Assembly (NCBI RefSeq): GCF_001949145.1
Contig: NW_019091684.1
Span: 48,721 to 112,720 of the forward strand
Length of the DNA stretch: 64,000 nucleotides
Reading direction: 5' to 3'
Source of the DNA: Acanthaster planci
Taxonomy: Eukaryota; Echinodermata; Asteroidea; Valvatida; Acanthasteridae
The notes under the pieces were generated by a model. It was not told the origin of the DNA, did not search any database, and worked only from the letters and a program-made list of their open reading frames with translations. A program made the position numbers and the translations under genes. This document shows positions 24,322 to 35,800 of the stretch, piece after piece. Each line of letters opens with the position of its first letter. Position 1 is the stretch's first letter.

Positions 24322-24944
24322 AGCTTAGCAAAACGGGTATACATTGCTCATATTTTTGTTGTATTAGAACTAGGCTATACACCTACTGAGCCGCACTTAA
24401 ATAAAGTGAGTTCTTCAAGTTCGGAACCGCAACAGCACAGCGTTCAGCGTCAATTTGGTTCAGCAAATTACATTTGGCACAGCAAGCCCTTTAGCTTGAT
24501 AGGGTGTGCCGCGCCATCGGTGTTCTGCATGGCAGTGGCATGACACTACTCTCTTTAAGTTTGACATGGCAGCAGCGTATAGTCTAGGCCTTACTTTTTA
24601 ATTATTGATTTAAAAGGTCCTGAATTCCCAACATAAACTGTTTCCTGAACACAGATCCAGCCAGTGCACCCATACACACACAGACACAAGACAGAAACGG
24701 CATATCCCTTCAGCTTTGCTCAGAGCATAAAAAAAATGTCTTTTTATAAATCAAACTAAACACCTTTTCTGAAGTTGACAAATAGTGAGATAGGCTGCAC
24801 CAAAGAAAGACCGTCAATACAGAAGAATAAAGTGGAGGTACAAGTCTTCACATTCATGACGTGGACAGGAAAAATTCACCTCCAAAGTTTCCATAACTAT
24901 TAAAAAATTTGCACCACGGAAAAGACTAAAAACTTCATGTAGTC

Positions 24945-27900
24945 TCAGTCAGTCTTGTTCCTCCTAGCGTCTATTTCTTGTTTCGCTGCCTCCAGTATCT
25001 TGTCTGCGCCATTTTTTAGCATTGCCGTGGCAACCGTGGACCCAAGCTGCTCGGCTGCATGGAGTGCATTGTGGGATAGATTGGGGGCAATGATGAAGGA
25101 GTACAGTTGGAAGGAATCTGGACTGTTGGATGGCTCCTGTTGGACAAAAAATGTAAAAAAAAAATTGTACAATGAGCTTCCTAAGCAAATTAATGTTATT
25201 GTGCGAGTGTACGAGTGAAGACATCTCGACTGAAATGTGGCTAAGGATTTTCTGAGTGGTTAAAATTGAAACTTGGGGCCTGATTGTTTCACGGGGACCG
25301 GATCGCGATCAGTGATTTGAGGTTGGCTCACTGACACAAGAACCCGCCTCATGGATAGAGAGAACCAGCTTTGGGATCATTGATGGAGAGCCAGATCTGT
25401 GTGATACAAACAGGCCCTTTGACAGTCTTGAATGCCAGATGTTGTAAGTGGTGTGCATGAATGCCGTGGCCACACATTTGCTATGTCTGTCTTGATCTGC
25501 CCACAGACCGATCCGTTTCACCATGCAATTCTGAACACACACCATGCTGCATGANNNNNNNNNNNNNNNNNNNNNNNNNNNNNNNNNNNNNNNNNNNNNN
25601 NNNNNNNNNNNNNNNNNNNNNNNNNNNNNNNNNNNNNNNNNNNNNNNNNNNNNNNNNNNNNNNNNNNNNNNNNNNNNNNNNNNNNNNNNNNNNNNNNNNN
25701 NNNNNNNNNNNNNNNNNNNNNNNNNNNNNNNNNNNNNNNNNNNNNNNNNNNNNNNNNNNNNNNNNNNNNNNNNNNNNNNNNNNNNNNNNNNNNNNNNNNN
25801 NNNNNNNNNNNNNNNNNNNNNNNNNNNNNNNNNNNNNNNNNNNNNNNNNNNNNNNNNNNNNNNNNNNNNNNNNNNNNNNNNNNNNNNNNNNNNNNNNNNN
25901 NNNNNNNNNNNNNNNNNNNNNNNNNNNNNNNNNNNNNNNNNNNNNNNNNNNNNNNNNNNNNNNNNNNNNNNNNNNNNNNNNNNNNNNNNNNNNNNNNNNN
26001 NNNNNNNNNNNNNNNNNNNNNNNNNNNNNNNNNNNNNNNNNNNNNNNNNNNNNNNNNNNNNNNNNNNNNNNNNNNNNNNNNNNNNNNNNNNNNNNNNNNN
26101 NNNNNNNNNNNNNNNNNNNNNNNGAGTCTGACTGAAGTGCATACACCTGCAAACGACTGTACAGCTTGAATAGGCAGCGGTTTATCCTGAGGCCGCGCCA
26201 TCTTATGTTGCGGACAGAGATCAAATGCGCGGATTTTCCGTAACAAAGCTGATGCGTACCATCTTTTGCAGCAAGTCTGGCGGTAAGTCAACGGATTGCA
26301 TTTCCTGTACACACTCTGATCCATCAAGGCTGAACGCTGCCCCTGTCAATTTTATCTACAAGACAGAGAGATGAAGAAAAAGTGCTTTGCAAATGAATGA
26401 GTACTTTATAGGACAGACTGAGTTTTGATGACTGGTTTCGAACGCAGCCAAATAAAAAATACTTGTGAGTCTAGGTCTCAGGCAAAAAAACAGCTGGACC
26501 TGACCTCTTAGGACTAACCCTCAAAACAGGCAAAACCACCTCCTAATTTTTTATGTAATATTGTCTCTATGCATGTTTTTCACACAAAAGAGGATTTTTT
26601 CAGTAACATCTTGCCATTTTATCATCAATTGGACATGCTGTTCTCGTGCTGTATGCAGATTTCAGAGATAGGTCAGCCAGAAATGGATTCATTTTCCACC
26701 TCACACTCTATGCATGTGGGCTGCCATGTTTGTAATCACGAACTTCAAATGACCTATATCATATGACCTATGTTATATTGGATTGAAACTTCACATTTGT
26801 GATGTTTGTATATATCTACACATCCTAAGTTTTGAAATGATTGGTTCAGTCAGCCTACCTTGCCATCTGCAACCTGCGAGTCGACCGCCACGGGTGCACT
26901 GCAGCCCCCCTGCAGTGTCCCTAGCAATGCCCGCTCACAGACGCACTGCAGGAGTGTCACAGGGTCGTGCAGTCTGGACAGGAACTGGACGAGTCTTCGG
27001 TTGGCAACCTTGCACTCCACGGCCATGGCACCTTGGCATGGGGCGTACATGCAGACATCAGGAAGAAGGACCTGCGCCCAAGAGAAATGGAACGAGTCGA
27101 AAATATGCTGGTTCAGGGGCCAATTTCAGGGAGTCGATAAACATCATTATGTTTATGTATAACCAATGACAGACTAATGGATGCTGGATAGCGGCAAACA
27201 TAGTGGTACTTTTCTCTATTTTGCCTCATGTTTGAGCTTATGTTTGCATGGTCCATTCGCAAACAACAGTAAAGGCCCATTATTGTGTTTGCTCTCACTG
27301 AGCATCTCGACAGCCTTCCCGTTCATCAGACACAGAAAATAGCTTTTAAAATCTGAAAACATCATTTGCACTGGGAAGATCTTCAAACACCGGGCAGACA
27401 TTGTACACGGACCACTGTTCAACACTTTTGCATATTCAGCAGTGTTCCCGGCTACAATTCTGTGGTGACGTGTGATAGGGTTAAAGTCGGCCTTTTGCTG
27501 CGTATGAGGATCATACCTGGCTTATTCTGTGCTCCCAACCCATCCTATGCAGTCCAGCTGCAGCCAAGATCAGGCACGCGTAGTTGCCAGACTCGTCCAG
27601 CTTACGCAACCTGGTGTTTAGATTACCACGCTGGGGTAACAGGTTAAGGCCATTCTAGAATTCCGAGCTTCCTTTTGGTGTGTAACAAAAATGATGAATT
27701 ATATGTAGCTACAGCTCCGATCTTAAACTCCATCAACAGTCTTTAGCAGACGGCAGACCAAGGAGGTACGTAGACTGAAAAGAAGTCCATTTTGATTTTG
27801 AAGTTGCACATTCCATTGCTTTAGTCAGCCGGGATGTGAGTGGCCACATACGAAGTAAAAACCTGAAAAGAGCTAAAAGCTAAAATTTGGAAAGCTATTG

Positions 27901-30900
27901 TAAATTTGTGCGGAGAGTTGTACAAAAAGCTGAAACTCAGAGTAAAACTCTATACAAAAGATGAATTCTCATGCCCCTTGAATCAGAGAAGGCCACTTCT
28001 TGTAGGACTTGTAGCTCTTTAAATCGTCGGTGCACTGTTAAGGACAAGTATGAAACAGTCCATCCTGACCCAATGAAGTTCATTAGGCTGGTGTAACAAA
28101 TGTCCTTCACATGAAATGACTGAAGAATCTTATATTCAGGTGGGATAGGATATAAGTCCTCTGTACGTTGTTCCCAGCTAATGCTGGTACCCATGTGAAC
28201 TCCTGGATGGACTGATGAGGCAACGAAGAGTAAAGTAGCTTGCTTAAGGACATAGTTTTGACCAGAAGCTGTAAAGGATACGACGTCTTTAAATTCCACG
28301 AGAGGAAACTTCCTTTTGAGTTGAGCTACACGGCGCACAGAACTTGTGCCAACTACACTGTCAACAGAGAGAGATAATCAATATAAACCAAGGAGATTTC
28401 CTGCTCTGTCATGGAGGACTGTGACTGTAAGCCTGGGAACCTGACGTTAATGATTGGATAACGGTGACGACAAAAACAGAAACTGGAGTGATGATAGGTA
28501 CAATGATAATGATGACGGAGAAAATGATAATAGAAATGATAATAATGACCGTGTCCAGGACGACTGTGATGATGGATGATTAAATCAAAGTTGAACTCTT
28601 TTGATTGGTTTTAATTACAGGTTTTACTCTTAGACTGATTTATATTCATCAACACTGTACATGTACATGTATAGTCAGTGCTTGTCCGGCAGGTTATGAA
28701 AAAGTCACAAGCTTACTCGGGTGGGAGTCAAACCCAAGACCGCTTGCTTACTAGTGCAGATGTGTAAGGTTTTGGTTGGATCTTGATTATTAGAAATATC
28801 GCTCTAAACAAATATCATTTCTAATGGAAAAATTCAAGGTTTTTGAACTGTTATGCACACAACCTCACACCTTGCGTGCATTATGCAACACATTTAACTT
28901 CAAAAGCAAAGGTAAATGGAACTCCCCCTCAACCATAAAAACAGGTTCTTTTATAAATTTGATTTTATGTCTTGTGCAAATGGCGTTCAGCCCCTGTGTG
29001 AACATGTTCTAATCCTCCAGCTTACCTGCCAGGTTGGAGGGTCTCTAATGTTCTCCCAGCATGCTTTGGGCTCAGGACCAAGGCATCATGGGGGTCATCT
29101 CGTCTGCAAAGACAAGGAACCAACACATCAGAGTCCCATGCATGCAGACGTGAAACACACAATGCAGACGTGATCTTCTGCTGCATAAAAGTGATGTTAA
29201 AATTCGAAAGGACTTTTCCAACCTCTATCCACCTCAACTGGTGTGTGTGCATTTACATACATATGTACATTTCAATCCCGGGAATAATCAGTCAGCTTTT
29301 GCAACACTCTTGGCTGTAACCAAGAAATTCTAACAGGGGTGTAAATCCCGAGGGTAGGTGGGGGTGGTAGAAGGACTTTCCCTCCCACTTTTTGACCAGG
29401 GGGTCAGGTTATTGAATCAGCCCGCCTCCCTTTTCATGGTGAGAAGAGGCAGATTTTGAGTATTTTTAAAATTTCAAACAACCAATCGTTCAGGAAAAAA
29501 GAAAGAAAAAGTAAAAAGCTTTTGATTACAGTTTTAATGTAAGGTTAAGGGGTGTGAGGCAAAGAGGTACACCTGCGTTATCATGAGGGGTGACCCCTGC
29601 CATCAGGTGGCGTCTTTTATTAAAGTCCCCTCCCCATTTCAAATTTCCAAAGCCGGGCAACTGTGATTTAACTCATCCCATATTTCCCAGTCTCCGGTGC
29701 AGATTTGCGCCACTGAATTCAGAAAAAGTCAATCCTGATCAGAGAAACAAATTAATTCTTGGGTTCAGGACTTCAATGCGGCTTGACCCGCTGTGCACAT
29801 ACTTGCAGACGGTAGCGATGGCCATTCCGTCCGGCAAGACAGATGGTAGGTCCTTCAAGGAATGGACAATCATGTCAACTTTGTCGTCTGCTAGCGCCCT
29901 CTCCAATTCCTTGGTGAACAGGCTGGTCACGCCAATGTTGGAAAGCGGTTTGTCCTGGATTGTGTCTCCTATTGTTTCCATGGTAACTGCAGAACAAGAA
30001 TGTCATCAATCACCAGGGTCTTTTCATGCAAAATCTTAGACTTTTGTGGGAGAGGCCCATGGTCAATCAGTACGGTTTAAAAAATTAATCACACACTCAT
30101 GTACAGTCCATTTTTTTAATCTGTAATCTGATTTAATTATAATCTGTAAAATGTCCAAATTGTAGCTGTACTTCTAACAGAGGTTATGCATTGCTGGCAT
30201 CTCCATGTTGTCTCAGAGGCTGTTTTGTTATTTCAATTTACATGTAGCTACAACAAATGCACAAAAGGTTTAACGTTACTCGAGCCTATCCCAACAATAC
30301 AAATTTCTTGCTCTCTGAGTATGCGTTAATGCATAACCTCTTTTCTGCAAGTCGTACATTGCCCTCGATTAAACTTGTGCATACTGAATAGGTCGCTGGG
30401 ACAAAGCTCACATCTTTAAATGAATGTAAGATGAAAAAACCAAAATAAAAAGCAAACAAAAATATGCCCACAACTTGCAAAAGGATGCCACTTGTAAGAT
30501 GCCGATGTTTTTCTTACCAACATCGAACGTCTGGGTTGGGTACAGTTTCTGAAGCCGTTCTATCACCGTGTTGGTTTGAATCATTGCTAACTGAAAAAAG
30601 ACATGTAAAATAGATATATATGAACTTGGAATTATTGTGCCAACTGTAGCACTGTCAAGACAGAACCCATCAAGCGCCCTCTCCCGTTTAAAGTGATTAA
30701 CAACAACCAGGATGGTGTCTACGCGCTTAGGCCTACTCAATTTACATGTACAGTACGTCTACGTGGACCAACGGCCTGCCATTGCCTACATGATTAACTG
30801 AATTAGGCCTACTCAGCCGCGCGCTACAGTCATTTACCTCGCTTTTTCGTGAGCCCACACGAATCACCTGCGGTATTTCACCAACCACCTCGTCAGCCAT
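24945..30900 (-). CDS. HMBS: Hydroxymethylbilane synthase (porphobilinogen deaminase), 9 exons, complete
   Basis: Exons on the minus strand: 30900-30838, 30590-30518, 29986-29803, 29103-29026, 28357-28282, 27630-27517, 27071-26859, 26355-26260, 25136-24945. The sum is 1089 nt (362 residues; human housekeeping form 361), all phases consistent. The enzyme joins four porphobilinogens into hydroxymethylbilane, the third step of haem synthesis, in the cytosol. Visible motifs: [10 protein letters not shown] at the N terminus, [16 protein letters not shown] with the catalytic Asp (D91), [22 protein letters not shown], and [11 protein letters not shown] with the Cys that binds the dipyrromethane cofactor (C253). 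The exon 5 donor (GTC|GTATCC) is weak but is the choice that aligns with the family. The second assembly gap lies in the last intron. A second copy of exon 1 occurs at 32368-32430. Confidence 0.96.
25276..25417. mobile_element. About 142-bp palindromic MITE, copy 1 (HMBS last intron)
   Basis: It begins GGGGCCTGATTGTTTCACG and ends GTGTGATACAAACAGGCCC, which are inverted repeats of each other. The interior has CGGATCGCGATC, TCACTGACAC and AACCCGCC. A second copy of the same length lies at 59739-59880 in ABCB8 intron 6. Confidence 0.65.
25555..26123. other. Assembly gap of 569 N in the last HMBS intron
   Basis: The sequence is undetermined. The flanking exons 8 and 9 join in phase and align with the family without a missing segment, so no HMBS coding exon is expected in the gap. 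Confidence 0.9.
27828..27980 (+). mobile_element. CAGGGGTG-ended MITE, copy 2 (decayed)
   Basis: Shares GATGTGAGTGGCCAC, GTACAAAAAGCTGAAACTCAG and GATGAATTCTCATGCCCCT with the better copy at 47507-47679. It lies in the HMBS intron between exons 5 and 6. Confidence 0.5.
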
Positions 30901-31357
30901 TTGCCCAATCTCAACTGTTCAGACTGAAATCGGAACCAAAAAGGAGACACTCAACTTGACCACCTGCACCTGCCGTAAACACGTGCTAGTATAGCACACG
31001 TCTCTGGCTTGCTATACGTCTGGGGTCCAGTCATGTGCTGAAGTTAACTGTACTTTGCCATATGCTGCATATATTTCCTGTTATTGTATGGTAACAACCT
31101 CGGTCTCTATTAGAATGATCGCGGCCTCATAAATTACGTATAATGACTTTTCCCTTGTCACCTAAGTGCTGCTGAGTAGCACATCCTGAGAATAAGCTTG
31201 CTGCGCACGAACAGCGCCCAGCCCGCCCTCTTTTGACTGATTACGGAAAGTCTTGCTACGGGATACGTGGCCGAAGCCAGCGGGGCAGAAATCCGTGCAA
31301 CCTGTTCCGATCCCAAATTGCATTTTCGAGGGAAGACTTTTCAGTAGATTTTCCACA
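30901..31357. promoter_or_regulatory. Likely bidirectional HMBS/ARCN1 promoter, copy A
   Basis: 457 bp separate the two start codons, with the genes pointing away from each other. Both are housekeeping genes, which commonly share such promoters. I see no TATA box. A CACGTG-related word (AACACGTGCTAG) lies near 30978. Transcription starts are not visible in the sequence. Confidence 0.6.
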
Positions 31358-31360
31358 ATG
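31358..31360 (+). CDS. ARCN1: ARCN1 exon 1, copy A: start codon only
   Basis: CCACAATG is followed directly by the donor GTAAGG. The exon contributes just the ATG; the next coding exon starts GTGCTCCTCGCGGCT at 34851. An identical ATG and donor occur at 32891 in copy B. Which copy the natural mRNA uses is unknown. Confidence 0.75.
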
Positions 31361-31719
31361 GTAAGGAATTTATTTATATTTGCGATTACCCATTGATTGG
31401 GACTGCATTACTGGGGAGATCTTGAGCCAAACGTGATTGTTTTGACGCTGAATATGGTGGATACATCAGCGCACACACCTGTCATCGTGGGCCCAGGCCC
31501 AGAGAATTTTTAAATGCACGACATCCGTCTATTTCCGACAGATGGCCTTGGACCGTTTTGTGTCACGCACAGTCATAGTGTACTCTCCACCAACATGACC
31601 AAGTTAGCTTGAGCAACTTTAGCCCAAATGCTCATAACATCAGGAATTTCACAATTTATAGGGCTGGTTCCGAGTTTGTGCCTTCTAACTATATCAACAG
31701 ATTTGTCAGACATGTCGCA

Positions 31720-31760
31720 CATCATTCTTGGGTCTGAGTTTTTCAGACCCAAGAATGATG
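31720..31760. repeat. Perfect 18-bp hairpin with 5-nt loop
   Basis: CATCATTCTTGGGTCTGA (31720-31737), loop GTTTT, then TCAGACCCAAGAATGATG (31743-31760), an exact inverted repeat. In copy B the sequence follows the same path through the first arm and then breaks at a single N (33281), directly after TCAGA of the second arm. Confidence 0.9.
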
Positions 31761-31808
31761 GATTTGTAAGGTTTAGGCCTACAGTCACTTCGCCCCATTT
31801 CCACGTTG

Positions 31809-31809
31809 N
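31809..31809. other. Single-N contig join
   Basis: One undetermined base lies at the end of promoter copy A. Sequence to the right is unrelated to sequence following copy B. The join falls at a cacttcgcccc repeat. Confidence 0.85.
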
Positions 31810-32367
31810 GAGCATACAGTGCTTAGTAATATACGTTGGGTGGGGGCAAACCAGTTATATATAAAAAACAAACAGCCATCAAGTCCGTGCAAGCCTACAC
31901 AAATGCGTAATATTAATACGCTCATCACAAAAGTTCATTCCAGTTTTTCAAAAATTTCAAGACTGGCATGACTGGCCGTTGCTGGATGAAATGAATCTCC
32001 TCCAGAAGTGGAAGTGTTTCTGCACAGAACGAACAGACTGTTGTGGACTTTTAAAAAGAGTGCGAAGTGTTAAATTTTGCCGAAAGCTGACCTGAATATG
32101 TATCAGTCATGTTTTTCAATTTCATTTTTAAAATGAAAAAGAATTACAATACACATCTGGCATAATATTTTGCCAACTGTAGCACTGTCCAGACAGAACC
32201 CATCAAGCGCCCTCTCCCGTTTGAAATGATTAACAACAACCAGGATGGTACCCGTCTACGCGCTTAGGCCTACTCAATTTACATGTACATGTAGGCCTAG
32301 CCTACGGCCTGCCATTGCCTACATGATTAACTGATTAGGCCTACTCGGCCGCTGCAGTCATATTTAC

Positions 32368-32430
32368 CTCGCTTTTTCGTGAGCCCACACGAATCACCTG
32401 CGGTATTTCACCAACCACCTCGTCAGCCAT
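32368..32430 (-). pseudogene. HMBS: Second copy of HMBS exon 1
   Basis: All 63 nt are identical to the exon at 30838-30900, including the ATG and the GTAAAT donor. It is farther from HMBS exon 2 than copy A. It is an alternative first exon if the duplication is real, or an allelic duplicate if the assembly is unmerged. It is not damaged, so 'pseudogene' here only means a redundant copy. Confidence 0.6.
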
Positions 32431-32890
32431 TTGCCCTGTTCTGACTGAAATCGGAACCAAAAAGGAGACACTCAACTTGACCACCTGCACCTGCCGTAAA
32501 CACGTGCTAGTACAGTACACGTCTCTGGCTAGCTAGCTAGCTTCGTCTTGAGGTCCAGTCATGTGCCGACGTTAACTGCACTTAAATTTGCCATATGCTG
32601 CAGATATTTCCTGTTATTGTTAGCCAACAACCTCGTTTTCTAGTAGAACGATCGCGCCCTCATAAATGACGTATAAAGACTTTTCCCTTGTCACCAATGT
32701 ACTGCTGAGTAGCACATCCTGAGAGTAAGCTTGCCGCGCACCAACAGCGTCTAGGCCGCCCTCTTTTGACTGATTACGGAAAGACTTGCTGCGGGATACG
32801 TGGCCGAAGCCAGCGGGGCAGAAATCCGTGCAACCTGTTCCGATCCCAAATTGCATTTTCGAGGGAAGACTTTTCAGTAGATTTTCCACA

Positions 32891-35800
32891 ATGGTAAGGA
32901 ATTTATTTATATTTGCGATTACCCATTGATTGGGACTGCATTACTGGGGAGATCTTGAGCCAAACGTGATTGTTTTGAAGCTGAATATGGTGGATACATC
33001 AGCGCACACACCTGTCATCGTGGGCCCAGGCCCAGAGAATTTTTAAATGCACGACATCCGTCTATTTCCGACAGATGGCCTTGGACCGTTTTGTGTCACG
33101 CACAGTCATAGTGTACTCTCCACCAACATGACCAAGTTAGCTTGAGCAACTTTAGCCTAAATGCTCATAACATCAGGAATTTCACAATTTATAGGGCTGG
33201 TTCCGAGTTTGTGCCTTCTAACTATATCAACAGATTTGTCAGACATGTCGCACATCATTCTTGGGTCTGAGTTTTTCAGANCCCTAAGCACTTCGCCCGT
33301 AACTACATCGTCCCATCCCCACTTCGCCCTATTTCCACTTGGCCGTCTGTGCTCGAGTGTGTTACAAGCGTGTTCAAAAAATGGTCAAGAGGGGAGCTCT
33401 GCAAACGACATGTAGTTATTATAGAAAACTCTACAGCATTAAATTAATGTCGACTGGGTTGTCCATTATGGTGAGTTAATGCATATGGTTGGACTAGCAT
33501 CAGGGTTATTTCTCATCCTCTTCAAGTTTATTTCAAAGCCTTACACAGAATTCTGTTCACATCGTTCTGGTAACATGTCGATGCATCCAGACAGCTGTAC
33601 CCAGGCGAATGGATAAAGCTCGGAGGGCAGGAAATGTTGTGGAAACATGCTCGCTTTAAGTACGAGCAAAACAACCAAAAATTAAACTGAAGCGTTTACA
33701 CGGTTGTCCACTGTCCAGTTGCCTGATAATATGAATTTACTTGGTTACTGATAAAGCTGCTGTAGGGAGGGACCTTTTTATTGCTACGAGAATATCAAAT
33801 CAGTGCTCTGAAATATGTGATTGCCGAGCTTTCGGTTACAACTGAGTACCTTTTTCAGGGCAAGCAGATATTTCAAAGCACCGATTTGATATTATATTCT
33901 TGTCGTTATTCTGATCACGGTGCTACGCAGCTCTTCCATATTTCTCTGACCTTTTTATTGCTGTCTGGTTCCCAGACACAACAGATCCCTTCTATGTTTA
34001 TTGTATCATGCTGACGCTCTTGCTGCATGCAGTTACATGTAGTACATTGCATCACAGACACTGAGAGCCACTGTGCATGTGCCTCTCAGCGCTTCGACAT
34101 TCATGTCTTATGGAGCCTTTCAGGTCACTGCAGTGACATTGAGACTATATCGATTAACCACTGTTAACCTTCAAAACGTGTTATGTGATTACATGTAACT
34201 CTGCATTTGGCTGTTTAGTAGAACGGTTACTGAGTTTCAGCTTTAGGATCCCTCCCCTGATTGTTCAGAATACATACCTGCCAACTGTTGCCATTTAATG
34301 GGAACTGTTCTGACTTTCAAGTTTTAAACGGTCTGAAAATGGGAATGTTCCAATTTCCATAAAAAAGGAAAAAAAATAGTAAATAAATAGAAAAGTCCCA
34401 GAAAAAGAAGGTGCTATTTGTGAAAAAAGACGTATCTTTTTTGCAAAAAAGAGGGCACTGTGTGCGGGGTCAAAATGGCAATTGCTACACCTACATGTAC
34501 ACACCAAGTGTGCAAACACCTTCAATTGTGGACTCCCTATTGTTCCTCTTTTGTTCATACTTCAACTTTTCCTGAAGACCTCCCATATGTTTTGTACACG
34601 TTTTCCAACCGTGGACGCTTCGGCAACCGTAGACCCTATTGTCCCCTATTGTTATAAGTCCACGATTTGGATGTGTATACAAACTCATGTATATGTATGT
34701 AAATAGTTTGTCATGTGCAGCTGCTTAGGTTGCTATGTGCTCCTACAATGGGTGTCCCGATTTCTGACTTTCAGGCAGGTACGGGAATGGTATACATCCC
34801 AAAACGTGTACGACTCATGAAGCCACATCTTTTGTCTCCGCCCTTCCCAGGTGCTCCTCGCGGCTGCCATCTGTACCAAGAGTGGTAAGGCCCTCCTCTC
34901 CCGACAGTTCGTGGAGATGACCCGGGCACGCATCGAGGGCCTCTTAGCGGCCTTCCCTAAGCTCATGAACACGGGCAAGCAGCACACCTTTGTGGAGACG
35001 GAGAGCGTCCGCTACGTCTACCAGCCCCTGGAGAAGCTGTACATGCTGCTGATCACCACCAAGACGAGCAACATCCTGGAGGATCTGGAAACCCTGAGGC
35101 TATTCTCAAGAGTGGTAAGCTAGAAACCCTAATCTTCCTCAATCCTCCACAGTCCTTTGGATGGTTCGGAGGATTGGGGCTGAATGGTAAAAAGTCTTAG
35201 GTTAGGCCTTGTGTTGTTCATGCTCCGTCATGCATAAATTCAGGCCTAGTTTATATGTGAAAGCATCCATACTGCTCTGGGATACCATTCACACTGAGAC
35301 GGTGCTCACCCCTCGGAGGAACGTATTTGTCAAATAATGGAGGATTTTGAATGATTGATGCTGTGTACAAGTTTTTCCGTGGAGGCAGTTGGAGGAATTG
35401 AAGGTGAACTTTCTTATTTTTGCCCGTGAGGATAAAAAGGAAAGCTCTGAAATAAACCTTCATTAAATGTTAACGTCATTTATACTGACAAAGAATTATG
35501 TATCACTGTGTTTTATGTTTTAAGCCACATTTTGAAAAACGGGAAAGTTAGGAATGGAACCCAAAATAGTCTGGCACCACTCCATTCAACGGATAACAAT
35601 GAATAAGATAGACTCTGGGAACAGGATAAAAACTGTAGCTTTGATGGCCTTTACCTTTTGCCTTGATGCTTTTTGAAATGTTCCAAAGGCACAGTGATTT
35701 TCTAATACCATACAAGGACCCCTTGTCTGATTTTTGTTCGGAAGTGAAAATTCTCTTATCTCACACACACACGCGTCCACCATTGCCTCACCAAACTTCG

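Larger units (their letters stand above)
18829..24944. other. Intergenic region between KIRREL and HMBS (6.1 kb), including 3' UTRs
   Basis: No coding exon could be supported. KIRREL and HMBS converge here, so both 3' UTRs lie in this interval. An AATAAA at 20135-20140 is a candidate KIRREL poly(A) signal. Repeats include a dispersed element at 20329-20625 and a TTAA-flanked MITE at 23908-24321. Open frames present are short and cross these repeats. Confidence 0.5.
30639..33281. repeat. Tandem duplication (or haplotype double) of the HMBS-ARCN1 promoter block
   Basis: Copy A (about 30639-31808) and copy B (about 32172-33280) are direct repeats offset by about 1.53 kb. Each contains HMBS exon 1 on the minus strand, the intergenic promoter and the ARCN1 ATG exon. 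HMBS exon 1 is identical in both. From about 31320 to 31740 only a couple of differences are seen, while the promoter part shows more substitutions and small indels. Single N bases at 31809 and 33281 bound the segment that carries copy B, which looks like a separate contig. An unmerged allele is therefore quite possible. Confidence 0.9.

Noticed and set aside
28440-28580. GATAAT-rich stretch as a regulatory GATA cluster for HMBS
   Set aside because: GATA factors control vertebrate erythroid HMBS, but this stretch is simple ATGATAATG-type repeat sequence inside an intron, and nothing else supports regulation.
29590-30039. 149-codon plus-strand frame
   Set aside because: It is antisense to HMBS exon 3, which is certain.
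32620-32889. 89-codon minus-strand frame opposite ARCN1 exon 1, with a 64-codon version at 31162-31356
   Set aside because: Its presence in both copies is explained by the block duplication. Differences between the copies change amino acids freely and one copy has a premature stop, so there is no sign of selection on the protein.
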